DNA of 64,000 nt from Oscillatoria nigro-viridis PCC 7112 (lineage in GTDB: Bacteria; Cyanobacteriota; Cyanobacteriia; Cyanobacteriales; Microcoleaceae). The notes beneath the pieces are model-generated. The model made no database searches. It saw only the letters and a program-made list of their open reading frames with translations, and had not been told where the DNA came from. The DNA lies in assembly GCF_000317475.1 (NCBI RefSeq), contig NC_019729.1, forward strand, positions 2,742,501-2,806,500, in the 5' to 3' direction. Every line of letters starts with the position of its first letter. Position 1 is the first letter of the stretch. This document shows positions 8,043 to 17,954 of the stretch, piece by piece. Made by a program: the position numbers and the translations under genes.

Positions 8043-9602
8043 ATGGTTGCGATCGCCCCCACAGACACAGAAATCATCGTCGCCGGCAGCGGGATCGGCG
8101 GCTTGACTTGCGCTGCAATGCTTGCCCGCTATGGCTTTGATGTTGTGGTTTGCGAAAGCCATTCGATCGCGGGCGGGGCCGCACACGGTTTTGAACGCGA
8201 CGGATTTAGGTTCGACTCCGGGCCCTCCCTGTACTCAGGATTATCCTACAGCCCGTCTGCGAATCCGCTGCGGCAAGTTTTGGATGCGATCGGCGAAAAA
8301 CTCCCTTGCATCACCTACGATACCTGGGGTTGCTGTTTGCCAGAAGGCGATTTCGACACATCCGTCGGTGCGAGTCAATTTGGCGAAGTGCTCGCACAAC
8401 TGCGCGGCGCGGCAGCAGTCGCCGAATGGCAGCAACTCCAGCGCATCATGGAACCCTACGCCAAAGCTGCCACAGCCTTGCCCTCCCTGGCTTTGCGCTT
8501 CGATTTGGGCAGTGTTTTTACCCTCGGCCAATTTGCGCCGGCTTTCCTGCAAAGTGCTGGCGATGCGATCGCACTTGCAGGCCCTTTCAGCAAAATTATG
8601 GACAAAAATGTCAAAGATCCGTTTGTCCGAAATTGGCTGAATTTGTTGTGTTTCCTGCTGTCTGGACTTCCCGCCGACGGAACGATCGCAGCCGAAGTCG
8701 CTTTCATGTTCGCCGACTGGTATCGCCCCAATGCAGTTTTGGACTATCCGATCGGCGGTAGCGCAGCTTTGGTAAATGCCCTGGTACGCGGTTTAGAGCG
8801 CCACGGAGGGCAGTTGCTGCTAAATTCCCACGTTGCAGAAGTTTTGGTGGAAAACAACCGGGCTGCGGGCGTGCGGCTGCGATCGGGCAAAATTATTCGA
8901 TCGCACAAAGCCGTCGTCTCCAACGCTTCCGTTTGGGATACCCTGAAACTGTTGCCTGAAACCTCTGTCCCGCAAAGGTTTCGGCAACAGCGGCAGGCGA
9001 CGCCCGAGTGCGACAGCTTCATGCACCTGCATCTGGGAATTGATGCTGCCGGAGTGCGATCGGACTTAGCTTGTCACTACATCTTCGTCAAAGACTGGGA
9101 AAAGGGCGTTTCTGCCCCTCAGAACGTCGTTCTCGTCTCGATTCCCTCCCTCCTCGACCCCGACCTCGCGCCTCCGGGAAAGCACGTCATTCACGCATAT
9201 ACGCCCGGAAACGAGCCTTACGATTTGTGGCAAAAGCTCGATAGAACCAGCGAAGAATACAAGCAGCAAAAGCAAGCGCGCGCCGAGGTAATGTGGGAAG
9301 CCTTAGAGAGAATTGTGCCCGATATTCGATCGCGCTGCGAAGTCACCTTAGTTGGGACACCCCTAACCCACGAACGGTTTTTGCGCCGCCATCGCGGTTC
9401 CTACGGGCCCGCAATTCGGGCGGGTAGCGGCTTGTTTCCCGGGCCGAGAACGCCTTTAGCGGGGCTGTTTTGCTGCGGAGATTCGACGTTTCCGGGAATT
9501 GGTTTGCCGGCTGTTGCTGCTAGCGGGGCGATCGCAGCCAATACGATCGCACCTGTGCACGAGCATTTGGAAATGCTGCGGGATATTGGTCTAAAAAATT
9601 AG
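8043..9602 (+). CDS. FAD-dependent oxidoreductase, CrtI/CrtISO (carotenoid isomerase) family
   Basis: About 519 residues. The N-terminus has a Rossmann FAD motif GSGIGGLTCAAMLARYG followed by an acidic residue in VVVCES. The middle carries SGPSLYSGLSYSP and the YPIGGSAALVNALVRG block. The C-terminus holds the second FAD-binding stretch LFCCGDSTFPGIGLPAVAASG. This architecture is shared by bacterial-type phytoene desaturases, carotene cis-trans isomerases (CrtH) and retinol-saturase-like proteins. Which reaction it performs cannot be decided here. The ATG at 8043 is preceded by GGAG at good spacing; a longer frame from 8010 lacks a better ribosome site. The upstream region is full of interspersed repeats. 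Confidence 0.85.
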   Translation: MVAIAPTDTEIIVAGSGIGGLTCAAMLARYGFDVVVCESHSIAGGAAHGFERDGFRFDSGPSLYSGLSYSPSANPLRQVLDAIGEKLPCITYDTWGCCLPEGDFDTSVGASQFGEVLAQLRGAAAVAEWQQLQRIMEPYAKAATALPSLALRFDLGSVFTLGQFAPAFLQSAGDAIALAGPFSKIMDKNVKDPFVRNWLNLLCFLLSGLPADGTIAAEVAFMFADWYRPNAVLDYPIGGSAALVNALVRGLERHGGQLLLNSHVAEVLVENNRAAGVRLRSGKIIRSHKAVVSNASVWDTLKLLPETSVPQRFRQQRQATPECDSFMHLHLGIDAAGVRSDLACHYIFVKDWEKGVSAPQNVVLVSIPSLLDPDLAPPGKHVIHAYTPGNEPYDLWQKLDRTSEEYKQQKQARAEVMWEALERIVPDIRSRCEVTLVGTPLTHERFLRRHRGSYGPAIRAGSGLFPGPRTPLAGLFCCGDSTFPGIGLPAVAASGAIAANTIAPVHEHLEMLRDIGLKN

Positions 9603-9971
9603 ACTTATTGCCTAATTTTTTCAATGATTGGGCAACCGCAAATTAACCCCGATCGACGCAGATATTTTCCTGATTGTTTGGGAATGAATGCAATTGGAGT
9701 CGAGTAGAGATAATCATTAATTAATTAGGTTTGTAGTGAGGAATCCAATTCCTCTGTATTTTATGAGGAATTTAATTTCTCACTACAAACACCTGATTGT
9801 TGTCTCCTGTATTTGCCGCCCTTGGCGATGGCACATTCTGATGCCCGGATTTTCAATCACCGGATTTTTAACAGATTTTAAAATTTGGTTGCAAAACTTT
9901 GATACAATCGGTCAAATGCGACCTAAATCTGTCAGCATAGAAATAGATAGTTCGATCGCAAAGAGGCCACC
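9603..9971. other. Intergenic region with an inverted repeat
   Basis: This 369-bp region has no convincing gene. GTTTGTAGTGAG at 9729-9740 is matched by CTCACTACAAAC at 9779-9790, with an inner hairpin GAGGAAT/ATTCCTC at 9738-9754. It may end transcription of the oxidoreductase or be a small interspersed element. A reading frame of 82 codons at 9736 overlaps this palindrome and has no protein-like features. Confidence 0.6.
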
Positions 9972-11738
9972 GTGCAACCCGTAGACTTTACAACTTTAAC
10001 CGCAGCTTGCAGCGAACTGCGAGCCCAATGGCTGCCAGCGCGCTTAGAACAAGTCTACCAGCGCGATCGATTTACCGTGTCCCTAGCCCTCCGCACCATG
10101 AAAGGGCGCGGCTGGATTGACCTTTCCTGGCATCCTGTGGCCGCCCGCATCTGCGTCGGCGACCCCCCGCCCCGCATTCCCGATACCTTCACATTCAGCG
10201 AACAACTGCGGCACCAACTCAGCGGTTTAGCCTTAGTTTCCATCGCCCCCGTTGCATCCTGGGAAAGAGTCATCGACTTGCAATTCGCCAAACGCCCCGG
10301 AGAACCCGCCCTCTGGCACCTCTGGGCCGAAATCATGGGCAAGTACAGCAACGTCATCCTCACCGCCCAAGACAATCTCGTTGTCACCTGCGCCCACCAA
10401 GTCAGCGCCAAACAGTCCACCGTCCGTCCCATCCAAACCGGGCAACCCTACGAAATGCCCCCGTCTTTGACCGATGCAGTGCCGAGTCTGAGCGAATCTC
10501 AAAACCGCTGGCAATCGCGAATTAGCCTGGTTCCCGGTCAATTACACCGCAATCTGTTGAAGAATTACCGGGGGTTGAGTAAAGCCTTAATTTTTTCAAT
10601 GATTCGATCGGCTTCTTTAGACCCCGAACAATCCACCGACAGCCTGAATCCCGACGACTGGCAGCAACTATTCCAGCGCTGGCTGTACTGGCTGCAATGC
10701 CTAGAAAATTCCAAATTTCACCCGAGTTTTACCCCCGAAGGCTACACAGTCATCGACTGGCCGACACCCGAGGTAAAAGAGACAAATCCTGTAAACGAAT
10801 TTAACTCCTCTGTTCCTTCTTCCTTCTCTTCCGTTCAAGAATTACTTAACAGCTACTACACAGGCGAAATCAATCAAGAAGTATTCGCCCAAGTGCGGCA
10901 TCAGCTTACCCAAAAACTCAACAACGTCCTCGCAAAACTGCGCCTCAAAGCCAACACATTTAAAGAACGCTTGCAGCAATCCGCCGACGCCGACATCCAC
11001 AAATCCCAAGCCGACTTGCTGATGGCAAATTTGCAGCATTGGGAACCGGGAATGAAATCAATTTCTCTCCCCGACTTTGAAACCGAAAAACCAGTTATCA
11101 TTCCCCTAAACCCGGAAAAAAACGCCGTTCAAAACGCTCAAGCCCTGTACAAAAAACACCAAAAACTTAAAAGAGCTCGCATAGCAGTAGAACCTTTGTT
11201 AGCCGCCGTACAGGAAGAAATCGACTATTTAGAACAAGTTGAAGCCGCACTTTCGGTATTGGAAACCTACCGCAACACCCAAGATTTGCAAACCCTCGCC
11301 GAAATCCGCGAAGAACTGATCCAGCAAAAATATCTGGATGTACCAGATTACCGCAGTACCGACAAAAATGCTGCGATCGAATTTCACCGCTACCAAACCC
11401 CCAGCGGCTTTGAATTATTAATCGGGCGCAACAACCGCCAAAACGACCAACTCACTTTTCGCACCGCCAACGACTACGACTTGTGGTTCCACACCCTAGA
11501 GATTCCCGGAAGCCACGCTTTGCTGCGTCTCAAACCCGGTACTGTGGCTGAAGAAACTGATTTGCAATTTGCCGCAGACATGACTGCTTATTACAGTCGC
11601 GCCCGCCACAGCGAACAAGTCCCGGTGGTTTATACAGAACCGAAATATGTATACAAGCCGAAAGGCGCGAAACCTGGTATGGTTGTATACAAGCAGGAGC
11701 GGATTGTCTGGGGTAGACCGCAGCAAGCTCCGGCGTGA
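9972..11738 (+). CDS. rqcH: Ribosome quality-control factor RqcH (NFACT family)
   Basis: A 588-residue protein of the Rqc2/NEMF/RqcH family. These bind stalled 50S-peptidyl-tRNA and add alanine tails for degradation. The N-terminal NFACT-N domain runs about 1-190 (MQPVDFTTLTAACSEL, PDTFTFSEQLRHQL, AEIMGKYSNVILT). A coiled-coil middle covers roughly 280-450. The C-terminal NFACT-R (DUF814) domain contains LIGRNNRQNDQLTF and DYDLWFHTLEIPGSHALLRL. The start overlaps nothing and is an ATG/GTG-type start right after GAGGCCACC. Older names are fibronectin-binding protein A-like or DUF814 protein. The gene stands alone. Confidence 0.9.
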   Translation: MQPVDFTTLTAACSELRAQWLPARLEQVYQRDRFTVSLALRTMKGRGWIDLSWHPVAARICVGDPPPRIPDTFTFSEQLRHQLSGLALVSIAPVASWERVIDLQFAKRPGEPALWHLWAEIMGKYSNVILTAQDNLVVTCAHQVSAKQSTVRPIQTGQPYEMPPSLTDAVPSLSESQNRWQSRISLVPGQLHRNLLKNYRGLSKALIFSMIRSASLDPEQSTDSLNPDDWQQLFQRWLYWLQCLENSKFHPSFTPEGYTVIDWPTPEVKETNPVNEFNSSVPSSFSSVQELLNSYYTGEINQEVFAQVRHQLTQKLNNVLAKLRLKANTFKERLQQSADADIHKSQADLLMANLQHWEPGMKSISLPDFETEKPVIIPLNPEKNAVQNAQALYKKHQKLKRARIAVEPLLAAVQEEIDYLEQVEAALSVLETYRNTQDLQTLAEIREELIQQKYLDVPDYRSTDKNAAIEFHRYQTPSGFELLIGRNNRQNDQLTFRTANDYDLWFHTLEIPGSHALLRLKPGTVAEETDLQFAADMTAYYSRARHSEQVPVVYTEPKYVYKPKGAKPGMVVYKQERIVWGRPQQAPA

Positions 11739-11948
11739 TTTATATAAAGTGAGAAACAGGGGCGATCGGGAATCGAAACTTGGTTTTTCGGCAAAATAAT
11801 CGGTTTGGTAGCGATAAACCTACGCACAAACCGGGTTTTTGAAGCCCTTGGATTATACAAAGTGACCAAGAGTGCGATCGTCCTAAAAATTAAAAACCAC
11901 TTGTAAAGTAAAGTTTTATTACAGAAAATTAAATTTTGTTGTTATAGT

Positions 11949-12094
11949 ACCCCTTAAGAGAGATGATATTTCTTTTAGAACCCTTTGCAAAGAAACGTGC
12001 AACTTGGGTTTCCTCACTGTGAGAACAACACTGTGGGAACACAACGGATTTAACTATTTGTGCAGACCAGCTTTTGCTAAAGCTGGTCGTTTTT
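11949..12094 (+). ncRNA. Candidate small RNA with its own promoter and terminator
   Basis: A -10-like TATAGT sits at 11943-11948, and about 145 nt downstream a strong intrinsic terminator ends the segment. No open reading frame of useful length lies between. The interior has CCTCACTGTGAGAACAACACTG with local pairing, and an exposed TTTCCTCAC that recalls the TCCTCAC core of the cyanobacterial RNA Yfr1. That resemblance is only partial and no homology is claimed. Confidence 0.4.
12065..12094 (+). terminator. Rho-independent terminator
   Basis: A perfect ten-pair stem GACCAGCTTT / AAAGCTGGTC with a TGCT loop is followed by GTTTTTG. It ends the candidate small RNA and lies upstream of the large heptamer palindrome. 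Confidence 0.8.
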
Positions 12095-12122
12095 GTTGAA
12101 ACCTTAAACCCAAGCCCGGAGA

Positions 12123-12319
12123 ATTTTAGATTTTAGATTTTAGATTTTAGATTTTAATCTAAAATCTAGGACTTACGCACGGGTGGTCAGAAACCGGGTT
12201 TTTATGCCGAAAATACTGTATCCCGACCTTTAAAACTGGTAAAAACCCGGTTTCTTTGGTATTTGTGCGTCCAGGACTAAAATCTAAAATCTAAAATCTA
12301 AAATCTAAAATCTAAAATC
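12123..12319. repeat. Large palindrome with heptamer arrays as outer arms
   Basis: The left arm has about five copies of TTTTAGA, then GGACTTACGCAC and CAGAAACCGGGTTTTT. The right arm mirrors this with AAAAACCCGGTTTCT, TTTGTGCGTCCAGGACT and about six copies of AAAATCT. The centre (12214-12239) is unpaired. The whole could fold as one hairpin of nearly 200 nt. It lies just downstream of the porin gene. Confidence 0.85.
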
Positions 12320-12333
12320 CCCAAGGGCTGATC

Positions 12334-13503
12334 CTAGAAAGTAAACGTCGTTCTGATCACCCCAATCACCAAATCAGAATTATCCTTATTGTGGTCGGGA
12401 GCAGTCAGCCAAATCACACCAGGAGTGACAGAAATATTGTCGCTCAACTTAAACTGATAAAAACCTTCAACGTGCAGCGAAGTATCCTTATCTTCCGGCA
12501 AAGTCCGATTAGTAGAAGTCGTCACCCGCGGCTCCATACCTACCAGAATCCCCGCCACATTTCCTTCTTTCAACAAATCGGGAAAAGCCAAAGTAACTGC
12601 CCAGTTCCAGATTTTTTGATCCCCCCGCTGCACAGAACCGGTAGGAGTAGCCAAGTTCGATAAAATGCGCTGGTTGGTGTAACCCGCCCAACCGCCAATT
12701 GCAAATCTCCGGTTCAACCGCCACGAAGCTTGCGCGCCGTAGGAATTGCTAGAAACTGGCAGATTGCTATCGCTGTCGAGCCCGAAGGAACCGAGACGCA
12801 CCGGGAAATTAGAAGCATTGCTGCCGGTACCTGTGACGAAGTTGTAGGAATTAACGTAAGTTAAACCTAAAGCCATGTTGTCGTTCGGTTTGAAAGTCAA
12901 CTGAGCCAAACCGCCGTAAGAACCGTTGAACAAACCGTTACCCCGCGTCGGGTTCGCGGCGTTGCCGGCCAAATATCCCAAACTCAGTTCGAGTTTTTCC
13001 CCAAACTGATGCCGCAGAGCGATGCCAGAACCGCCAGTCAAATAGTAAATCGGGTTGCGAGTACCGAAGTTAGAAAGAGCACCGCTGCCGCCGTCTCCGT
13101 CAAAGTAAGGGTTGACTGTGTTGGTAAAATCGTCAGCCGCGCCGGCGTTGGCTTCGAGAATTACAGTAGTGCTTTTGCCTAGAGGGAATTGGTAAAGCAG
13201 CGCATCTAAACCTACAGTATTGCTAGCCTCGCCAAAAGGCCCGGCATTAAACCGCAATTCCCCTTCAGCGGTTTTCGTATTATTAGTAGAAAACGAACCC
13301 AGATTCAAAACTTGCAATCGAGTTCTCAGCAAATCTTCTCCAGAAAAGCTGGTGTCAAAATTGAGACGAACCCTGCTGCCAAAAGCAGTCGTTTTATCAG
13401 CTTCGCGGCCCTCGGCATCCTCTCCCCCGGCGATACCCGCCAAACCAAATATCACTTCGCCGTTGAGTTTAGTTGTAGTTGAAAACTGATTTGCTTCTAA
13501 TTC
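12334..13503 (-). pseudogene. SLH/OprB-type porin, C-terminal part (separated by an IS)
   Basis: The C-terminal beta-barrel of a cyanobacterial SLH-domain porin (OprB family, often annotated as iron uptake porin), an outer-membrane solute channel. It has repeated amphipathic strands, glycine/asparagine-rich loops and a terminal phenylalanine (RTTFTF), the outer-membrane assembly signal. An open frame begins at an internal methionine at 13455. Upstream the correct frame reads EANQFSTTTKLNGEV, the usual junction between coiled coil and barrel. It is cut off from its signal peptide and SLH domain (15171-16118) by the insertion at 13504-15170. Deleting the insertion and one 6-bp target copy restores the frame ASEL-EANQF. 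Confidence 0.85.
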
Positions 13504-15170
13504 GGGCTTGCTGAATCAGTGAGAAAAGTAAACAGTGTATGGGTTTTCCGAACAAAAAAGTAGTAAGGGTCGCCGTGAAAAACAGGTATAATCAGTCAAA
13601 ACCCGTGCATCACCACCTGCGATCGTGTATAGAAAAGCTGAGCTTGCCCCAAGCTCCCCATCCGACTTTGAACTCCCCTTTGAAGGAAGATTGTCAGAAG
13701 ATAACCGTTGGGTAAAAATGACCCAACTAATTCCTTGGTTAGAATTTGAATCAGAATATGCTGCAAATTTTCCGACCGAAATGGGAGCACCCGCTTGCAT
13801 CATTTAGGATGGCATTAGGGGCATTAATTATCAAAGAAAAGCTGGGAATCAGCGACATAGAAACAGTAGAACAGATCCGAGAAAACCCATACCTGCAATA
13901 CTTTATAGGTCAATCAACATACAGTAATGAACCCCCATTTGATCCATCATTATTAGTCCACTTTCGGCAGCGAATCAGTGCAAACTTAATCAAGAAAGTG
14001 AACGAACGGATGGTGGAAAAAATGCGCGAAACCACCCCAAAACCGCCCGAAAAAAAAAAGGATTCGGACGCAAAAAATGAATTAACCAATCAAGGAAAAT
14101 TAGTCATAGATGCGACCTGTGCTCCAGCAGATATTAGCTATCCCACCGACTTAGGGCTATTAAACCGAGCCAGAGTTCATACCGAAAAAATCATCGATAT
14201 TCTCTATAAATCCCTCAAAGTAAAAATCAATAAAAAACCCAGAACCTACCGGAAAATAGCCAGGAAAGACTACTTAGCAGTAGCAAAACAACGACGACCT
14301 AAACGAAACAAAAAAATCCAAGCCCTTAAAAACAACTGCAATATATCAAAAGAAACCTCGCTAATATTGAACAGCTAATCGAATCAGGTGCCACCCTACA
14401 AAGTTTGACCAAAAAGCAATATAAAACCTTGCTAGTTCTCACAGAAGTCTATCGCCAACAACTCTGGTTATTGGAAAATAAAAAACAGAGTATATCGGAC
14501 AGTTGGGGTAAGTTTAAGCCAACCGCACATCCGTCCCATTGTTAGAGGAAAAGCAGGAAAACCCGTAGAGTTTGGAGCTAAACTGTCAGCGAGTTGCAGT
14601 GAAGGATATGTATTTTTAGACCGGATAAGTTGGGATAACTTTAACGAATCAGGAGACTTAAAAGCACTCATTTGAAGCATTTAAAATTTACACAGGATGC
14701 TATCCAGAATCAGTCCATGCCGATCGCATTTATCGAACCAGGGAAAATCGAGCCTGGTGTAAAGAAAGAGGAATTAGAATTAGTGGCCCCCCTTTAGGAA
14801 GGCCACCAGCAATTGTTAGTAAGGAAACCAAGAAACAAGCCTGGGAAGATGAAAGAATTCGTAACTCTATTGAGGGCAAATTTGGACAAGGTAAAAGAAG
14901 ATTTAGCTTGAATCGAGTGATGGCAAAGCTTGATAATACTTCGGAAACAGCTATTGCTATTACTTTTTTAGTGATGAACCTTGCTACCTGGTTAAGACGG
15001 GTTTTTTGTGTGTTTTTATGTCAAAAACCAAAAATCACACCTATTTATGGTTCAATGATTATTAAAAGCTATAACTGGGCAAGTTATAGTCAACAAAAAG
15101 TTATGTTTTGCCGAGCTTGAATTGCCCATTAATTGCGATCGCGATTTTTCCTAACTTATTCAGTAAGCCC
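13504..15170 (+). mobile_element. Decayed IS5-like insertion sequence in the porin gene
   Basis: A 1667-bp element bounded by imperfect terminal inverted repeats. The left end starts GGGCTTGCTGAATCAGT and the right end complements to GGGCTTACTGAATAAGT. The host sequence TAATTC is present on both sides (13498-13503 and 15171-15176), a 6-bp target duplication. The transposase inside is broken by frameshifts, so this copy cannot move by itself. The ends and duplication are well preserved, which suggests a fairly recent event. Confidence 0.88.
13625..15120 (+). pseudogene. IS5-family transposase, frameshifted
   Basis: Pieces of one DDE transposase occur in different frames. Residues resembling the start (MYRKAELAPSSPSDFELPF) run from 13625. 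The DUF772-type N-terminal domain and first catalytic block (IIKEKLGISDIETVEQ, then KLVIDATCAPADISYPTD with the first Asp) follow in another frame to 14378. The segment RNLANIEQLIESGATLQ is in a third. The region HADRIYRTRENRAWCKERG / GPPLGRPP and the final RNSIEGKFGQGKRRFSL block extend to 15120. At least three frame changes or stops separate them. The family call rests on these recognisable blocks. Confidence 0.8.
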
Positions 15171-16118
15171 TAATTCAGAGGCGCGCGCTTCCAAAACATC
15201 GACTCGGCCGCGCAAAGTTGCCAATTCCGCCGCAAATTCTTCTTGCAACCTTTGCACAGAAGCCAAATCTTCTCGCGTCGCCAGATTTCTGGAGCCGCCT
15301 TGAATCAGCTCGCTAACTTTATCCAAACACGCATTTAAACCTGCTGCAAACTCGTAGCGAGTCATCGCCCGGTTGCCGCGGAAAGTGCCGTCAGGATAGC
15401 CAGCTATGCACCCGTAGCGCTCTACTAGAGACTGCAAAGCTTGGAATGCCCAATCGGTGGGCCGAACGTCGGAAAGTTGCGAAACAGAGGTTACTTGGCC
15501 GACTGCATCTTCGCTGCTACTGCCTTCTGTGCTGTATTCATTGATTTGTTCTAAAACATTTGACTGTGCTGGAGTTTGGGTACTTGGATTTGGCGATTGG
15601 GAAATTTGTTCGGGTTGTGCGACGGGTTTTTCCGCGCTTAAATTAGCGGGTGCAACGGCGGGTTGCGTTTCGCTTAAGTTTGCGGGGGCGACTGCGGGAA
15701 TTTGCTCCGCGACAGGTTGTTCAACACTTATGTTTGCGGGCGCGACTGCGGGTTGGGTTTGGCTTAAATCTGCTGCAACTTCGTTTTCCGGTGCTTTTAC
15801 CTGTTCGGCAACTGGGGCAATCGGATCGTTAGCGTTAGCGAAGCGATCCGAAGGAAAGCCCTTGTAGAGGTTCGCACTTTCTTTCTCAATAGTTTCAACA
15901 GTCAAGTTGCTAGCTAGTGACGCTGGTTCGGCAGTCTCAGGCTTTGCCGTCTCAGGCTTTGCCGCCTCGGTTGCAGCACCTGCTAATTGCAGATCGGCTT
16001 GAGCTGCCGCAGCAGTTTCTACAGGTTGCTCTGCTGCTAGCGCCGTCGAAGATACGACCAAACTTGCTGCCAATACCGCAGGACCCAGTGAGAGTCCTTT
16101 CCACAAAATTCTAGACAT
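15171..16118 (-). pseudogene. SLH/OprB-type porin, N-terminal part (signal peptide, SLH domain, coiled coil)
   Basis: This begins with a signal peptide (MSRILWKGLSLG... SSTALA then AEQP), chosen as start at 16118 because it places the signal correctly; an earlier in-frame start at 16175 gives a non-signal extension. A low-complexity linker with repeats of QPAVAPANLS follows. One SLH domain comes next (SDVRPTDWAFQALQSLVERY, PDGTFRGNRAMTRYEFA), which anchors such porins to peptidoglycan-linked polymers. A coiled coil then ends LEARASEL, where the insertion cuts. The fragment reads four residues into the insertion before a stop at 15156. If expressed it would be a secreted SLH fragment with no barrel. 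Confidence 0.87.
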
Positions 16119-16312
16119 TTTTAGCTCACACCACGTTAATTCGATCGCCCGTTCCGAAGATTTAGGCGCCCGCAAATCACCTTAAGTATTCCGCCTAATA
16201 GTATTTCTTGTCAACAATCGGGGAAATCACTGCCGAAGAGTGCAGTTTTGCTGTGGCTGATTTGACAAAAACCCCGTTTCTTCCCAAAATCCTTGGTTTG
16301 ACTCACCGAAGA

Positions 16313-16415
16313 GCACCATTCTCAAGAACAGGCAAGATGCCTGTTCCACAAGAAAATTCACTCTTTGTGGAACAGGCATCTTGCCTGTTCCTAAACAAAT
16401 AATTGAGAATGGTGC
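16313..16415. repeat. Nested inverted-repeat (MITE-like) element
   Basis: The outer repeats GCACCATTCTCAA (16313-16325) and TTGAGAATGGTGC (16403-16415) enclose inner inverted repeats AACAGGCAAGATGCCTGTTCCACAA and its complement. The 103-bp unit could be a small non-autonomous transposon carrying the genome's common GGCAAGATGCCTG core. The rest of the 16119-16544 interval shows nothing else clear. Confidence 0.75.
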
Positions 16416-16544
16416 AACATCTCAGTTTAAAGATACCTACCTAGAAACCTGGTTGATGACCCGATATTGCGTAAGTGATCCCTCAGTAAGATTAATATTG
16501 ACAGAACTGGCGCTAACACATCGTTCGATCGGCTACAAATACAA

Positions 16545-17711
16545 GTGAAACAACTCAAATACGCCCTAGTTCACGAATGGTTGACGCCCTTAGCTACTGG
16601 CGGTTCAGAACTCGTAGTACAGGAAATCCTCAAACACGTAGACGAGGCAGATATCTATGCCCTCATCGACTTTGAATCAACCAATCCCGAAAGCTATCTT
16701 TTCGGGCGACAGATTGGCACAACATTTTTGCAGCACTTTCCCAAGGCCCGCAATGGCGTCCAAAAATATCTGCCATTTCTGCCGATCGCGATCGAACAAC
16801 TAGATCTGCGAGAATACGACATCATCCTCTCCTCATCCCATGCCGTTGCCAAAGGCATCCTCAGCAGTCCCCAGCAAATGCACGTCTGCTACTGCCACAC
16901 GCCCATGCGCTACGCTTGGGACTTAACTTTTGACTATTTGCGTAGCAGCAAAGCCGGACGGGGCATCCAGGGTCTGCTGACGCGATATTTGTTGCATCGA
17001 CTGCGGCAGTGGGACGTAATTTCCGCCAATCGCGTTGATTATTTCATCGCTAACTCTCAACACACTGCGCGCCGAATTTGGCGGTGCTATCGGCGGCGGG
17101 CCCAGGTGATTTATCCGCCGGTAAATATCGAGCGATTTTCCTTGATGCGGCAAAAACAAGACTTTTACGTCACAGTTTGTCGGTTGGTAAGTTACAAAAA
17201 CGTAAGTGCGATCGTCCAAGCATTCAATCAACTCGGGCATACTCTAATTGTGATCGGCACCGGGCCAGAATTAGAAATGATTCGGCAAATCGCCAAACCC
17301 AACGTGCAAGTGCTCGGCTGGCAGCCCGCCTCCATAGTTGAAAAGTACATGGCAGAGGCGAAAGCCTTTGTCTATGCAGCTTGCGAAGATTTTGGCATAG
17401 CTTTGGTAGAGGCTCAAGCTTGCGGAACGCCGGTAATTTCCTATGCAGCAGGGGGCGCTTTGGAGACAGTGCTCGACATTCGCCAACACCCAGAGACGGG
17501 GACTGGTTTATTTTTTTCCTCCCAAACCGCAGCAGCATTAGTCGAAGCTGTCGAGGAATTTGAGCAGTTGCAAGGCAAGTTTGGGCCAGAAATCTGCAGG
17601 TTGCGCGCTGAACAGTTTGCCCCCGATGTCTTTGGGCAGCGCTATCTAGCTTTTGTGGAACGCTGCTATCAGGAATTTCAATCCCGCGATTTTACCAAGT
17701 CTGGGACTTGA
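16545..17711 (+). CDS. Glycosyltransferase family 4 (GT-B fold)
   Basis: A 388-residue cytoplasmic or peripheral membrane enzyme that transfers a sugar from a nucleotide-sugar to a growing glycan. The N-terminal half has HEWLTPLATGGSELVVQEIL and CYCHTPMRYAWDLTFDY. The C-terminal GT1-type domain has VTVCRLVSYKN, VIGTGPELEMI and the nucleotide-sugar-binding ACEDFGIALVEAQACGTPVI with the E-x7-E motif. A GTG start at 16545 is used. It heads a same-strand block with the sugar-phosphate transferase, gmd and fcl, so a role in exopolysaccharide or O-antigen-like glycan assembly is likely. The acceptor and donor are unknown. Confidence 0.88.
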   Translation: MKQLKYALVHEWLTPLATGGSELVVQEILKHVDEADIYALIDFESTNPESYLFGRQIGTTFLQHFPKARNGVQKYLPFLPIAIEQLDLREYDIILSSSHAVAKGILSSPQQMHVCYCHTPMRYAWDLTFDYLRSSKAGRGIQGLLTRYLLHRLRQWDVISANRVDYFIANSQHTARRIWRCYRRRAQVIYPPVNIERFSLMRQKQDFYVTVCRLVSYKNVSAIVQAFNQLGHTLIVIGTGPELEMIRQIAKPNVQVLGWQPASIVEKYMAEAKAFVYAACEDFGIALVEAQACGTPVISYAAGGALETVLDIRQHPETGTGLFFSSQTAAALVEAVEEFEQLQGKFGPEICRLRAEQFAPDVFGQRYLAFVERCYQEFQSRDFTKSGT

Positions 17712-17954
17712 CAGTACCAGATCCCGATAGCGGGACAATCTTCCTTCTGCCTTTGTATAAGTGCCTTCAGAAGACCTCGGCATAAGTGCCTGGTGCCTTC
17801 TTCCTTCTGCCGCCAGAAGCCCTCTTCCTTCTTCCTTCTGCCTTTTGAAGCCTTCTGAAGGCAGAAAATTGAGTATTGGAAACATAATTCAGAGAACAAA
17901 GCGTCTTGAGGCTTTATGATCAGGACTGTGTGTGGTGTGAAGTGAAGGAGTAAG

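Noticed and set aside
9736-9984. 82-codon frame between the oxidoreductase and rqcH
   Set aside because: It overlaps a palindrome and the rqcH start, has no protein-like features and no ribosome site.
16208-16402. 64-codon frame upstream of the glycosyltransferase
   Set aside because: Most of it is the translated nested inverted-repeat element.
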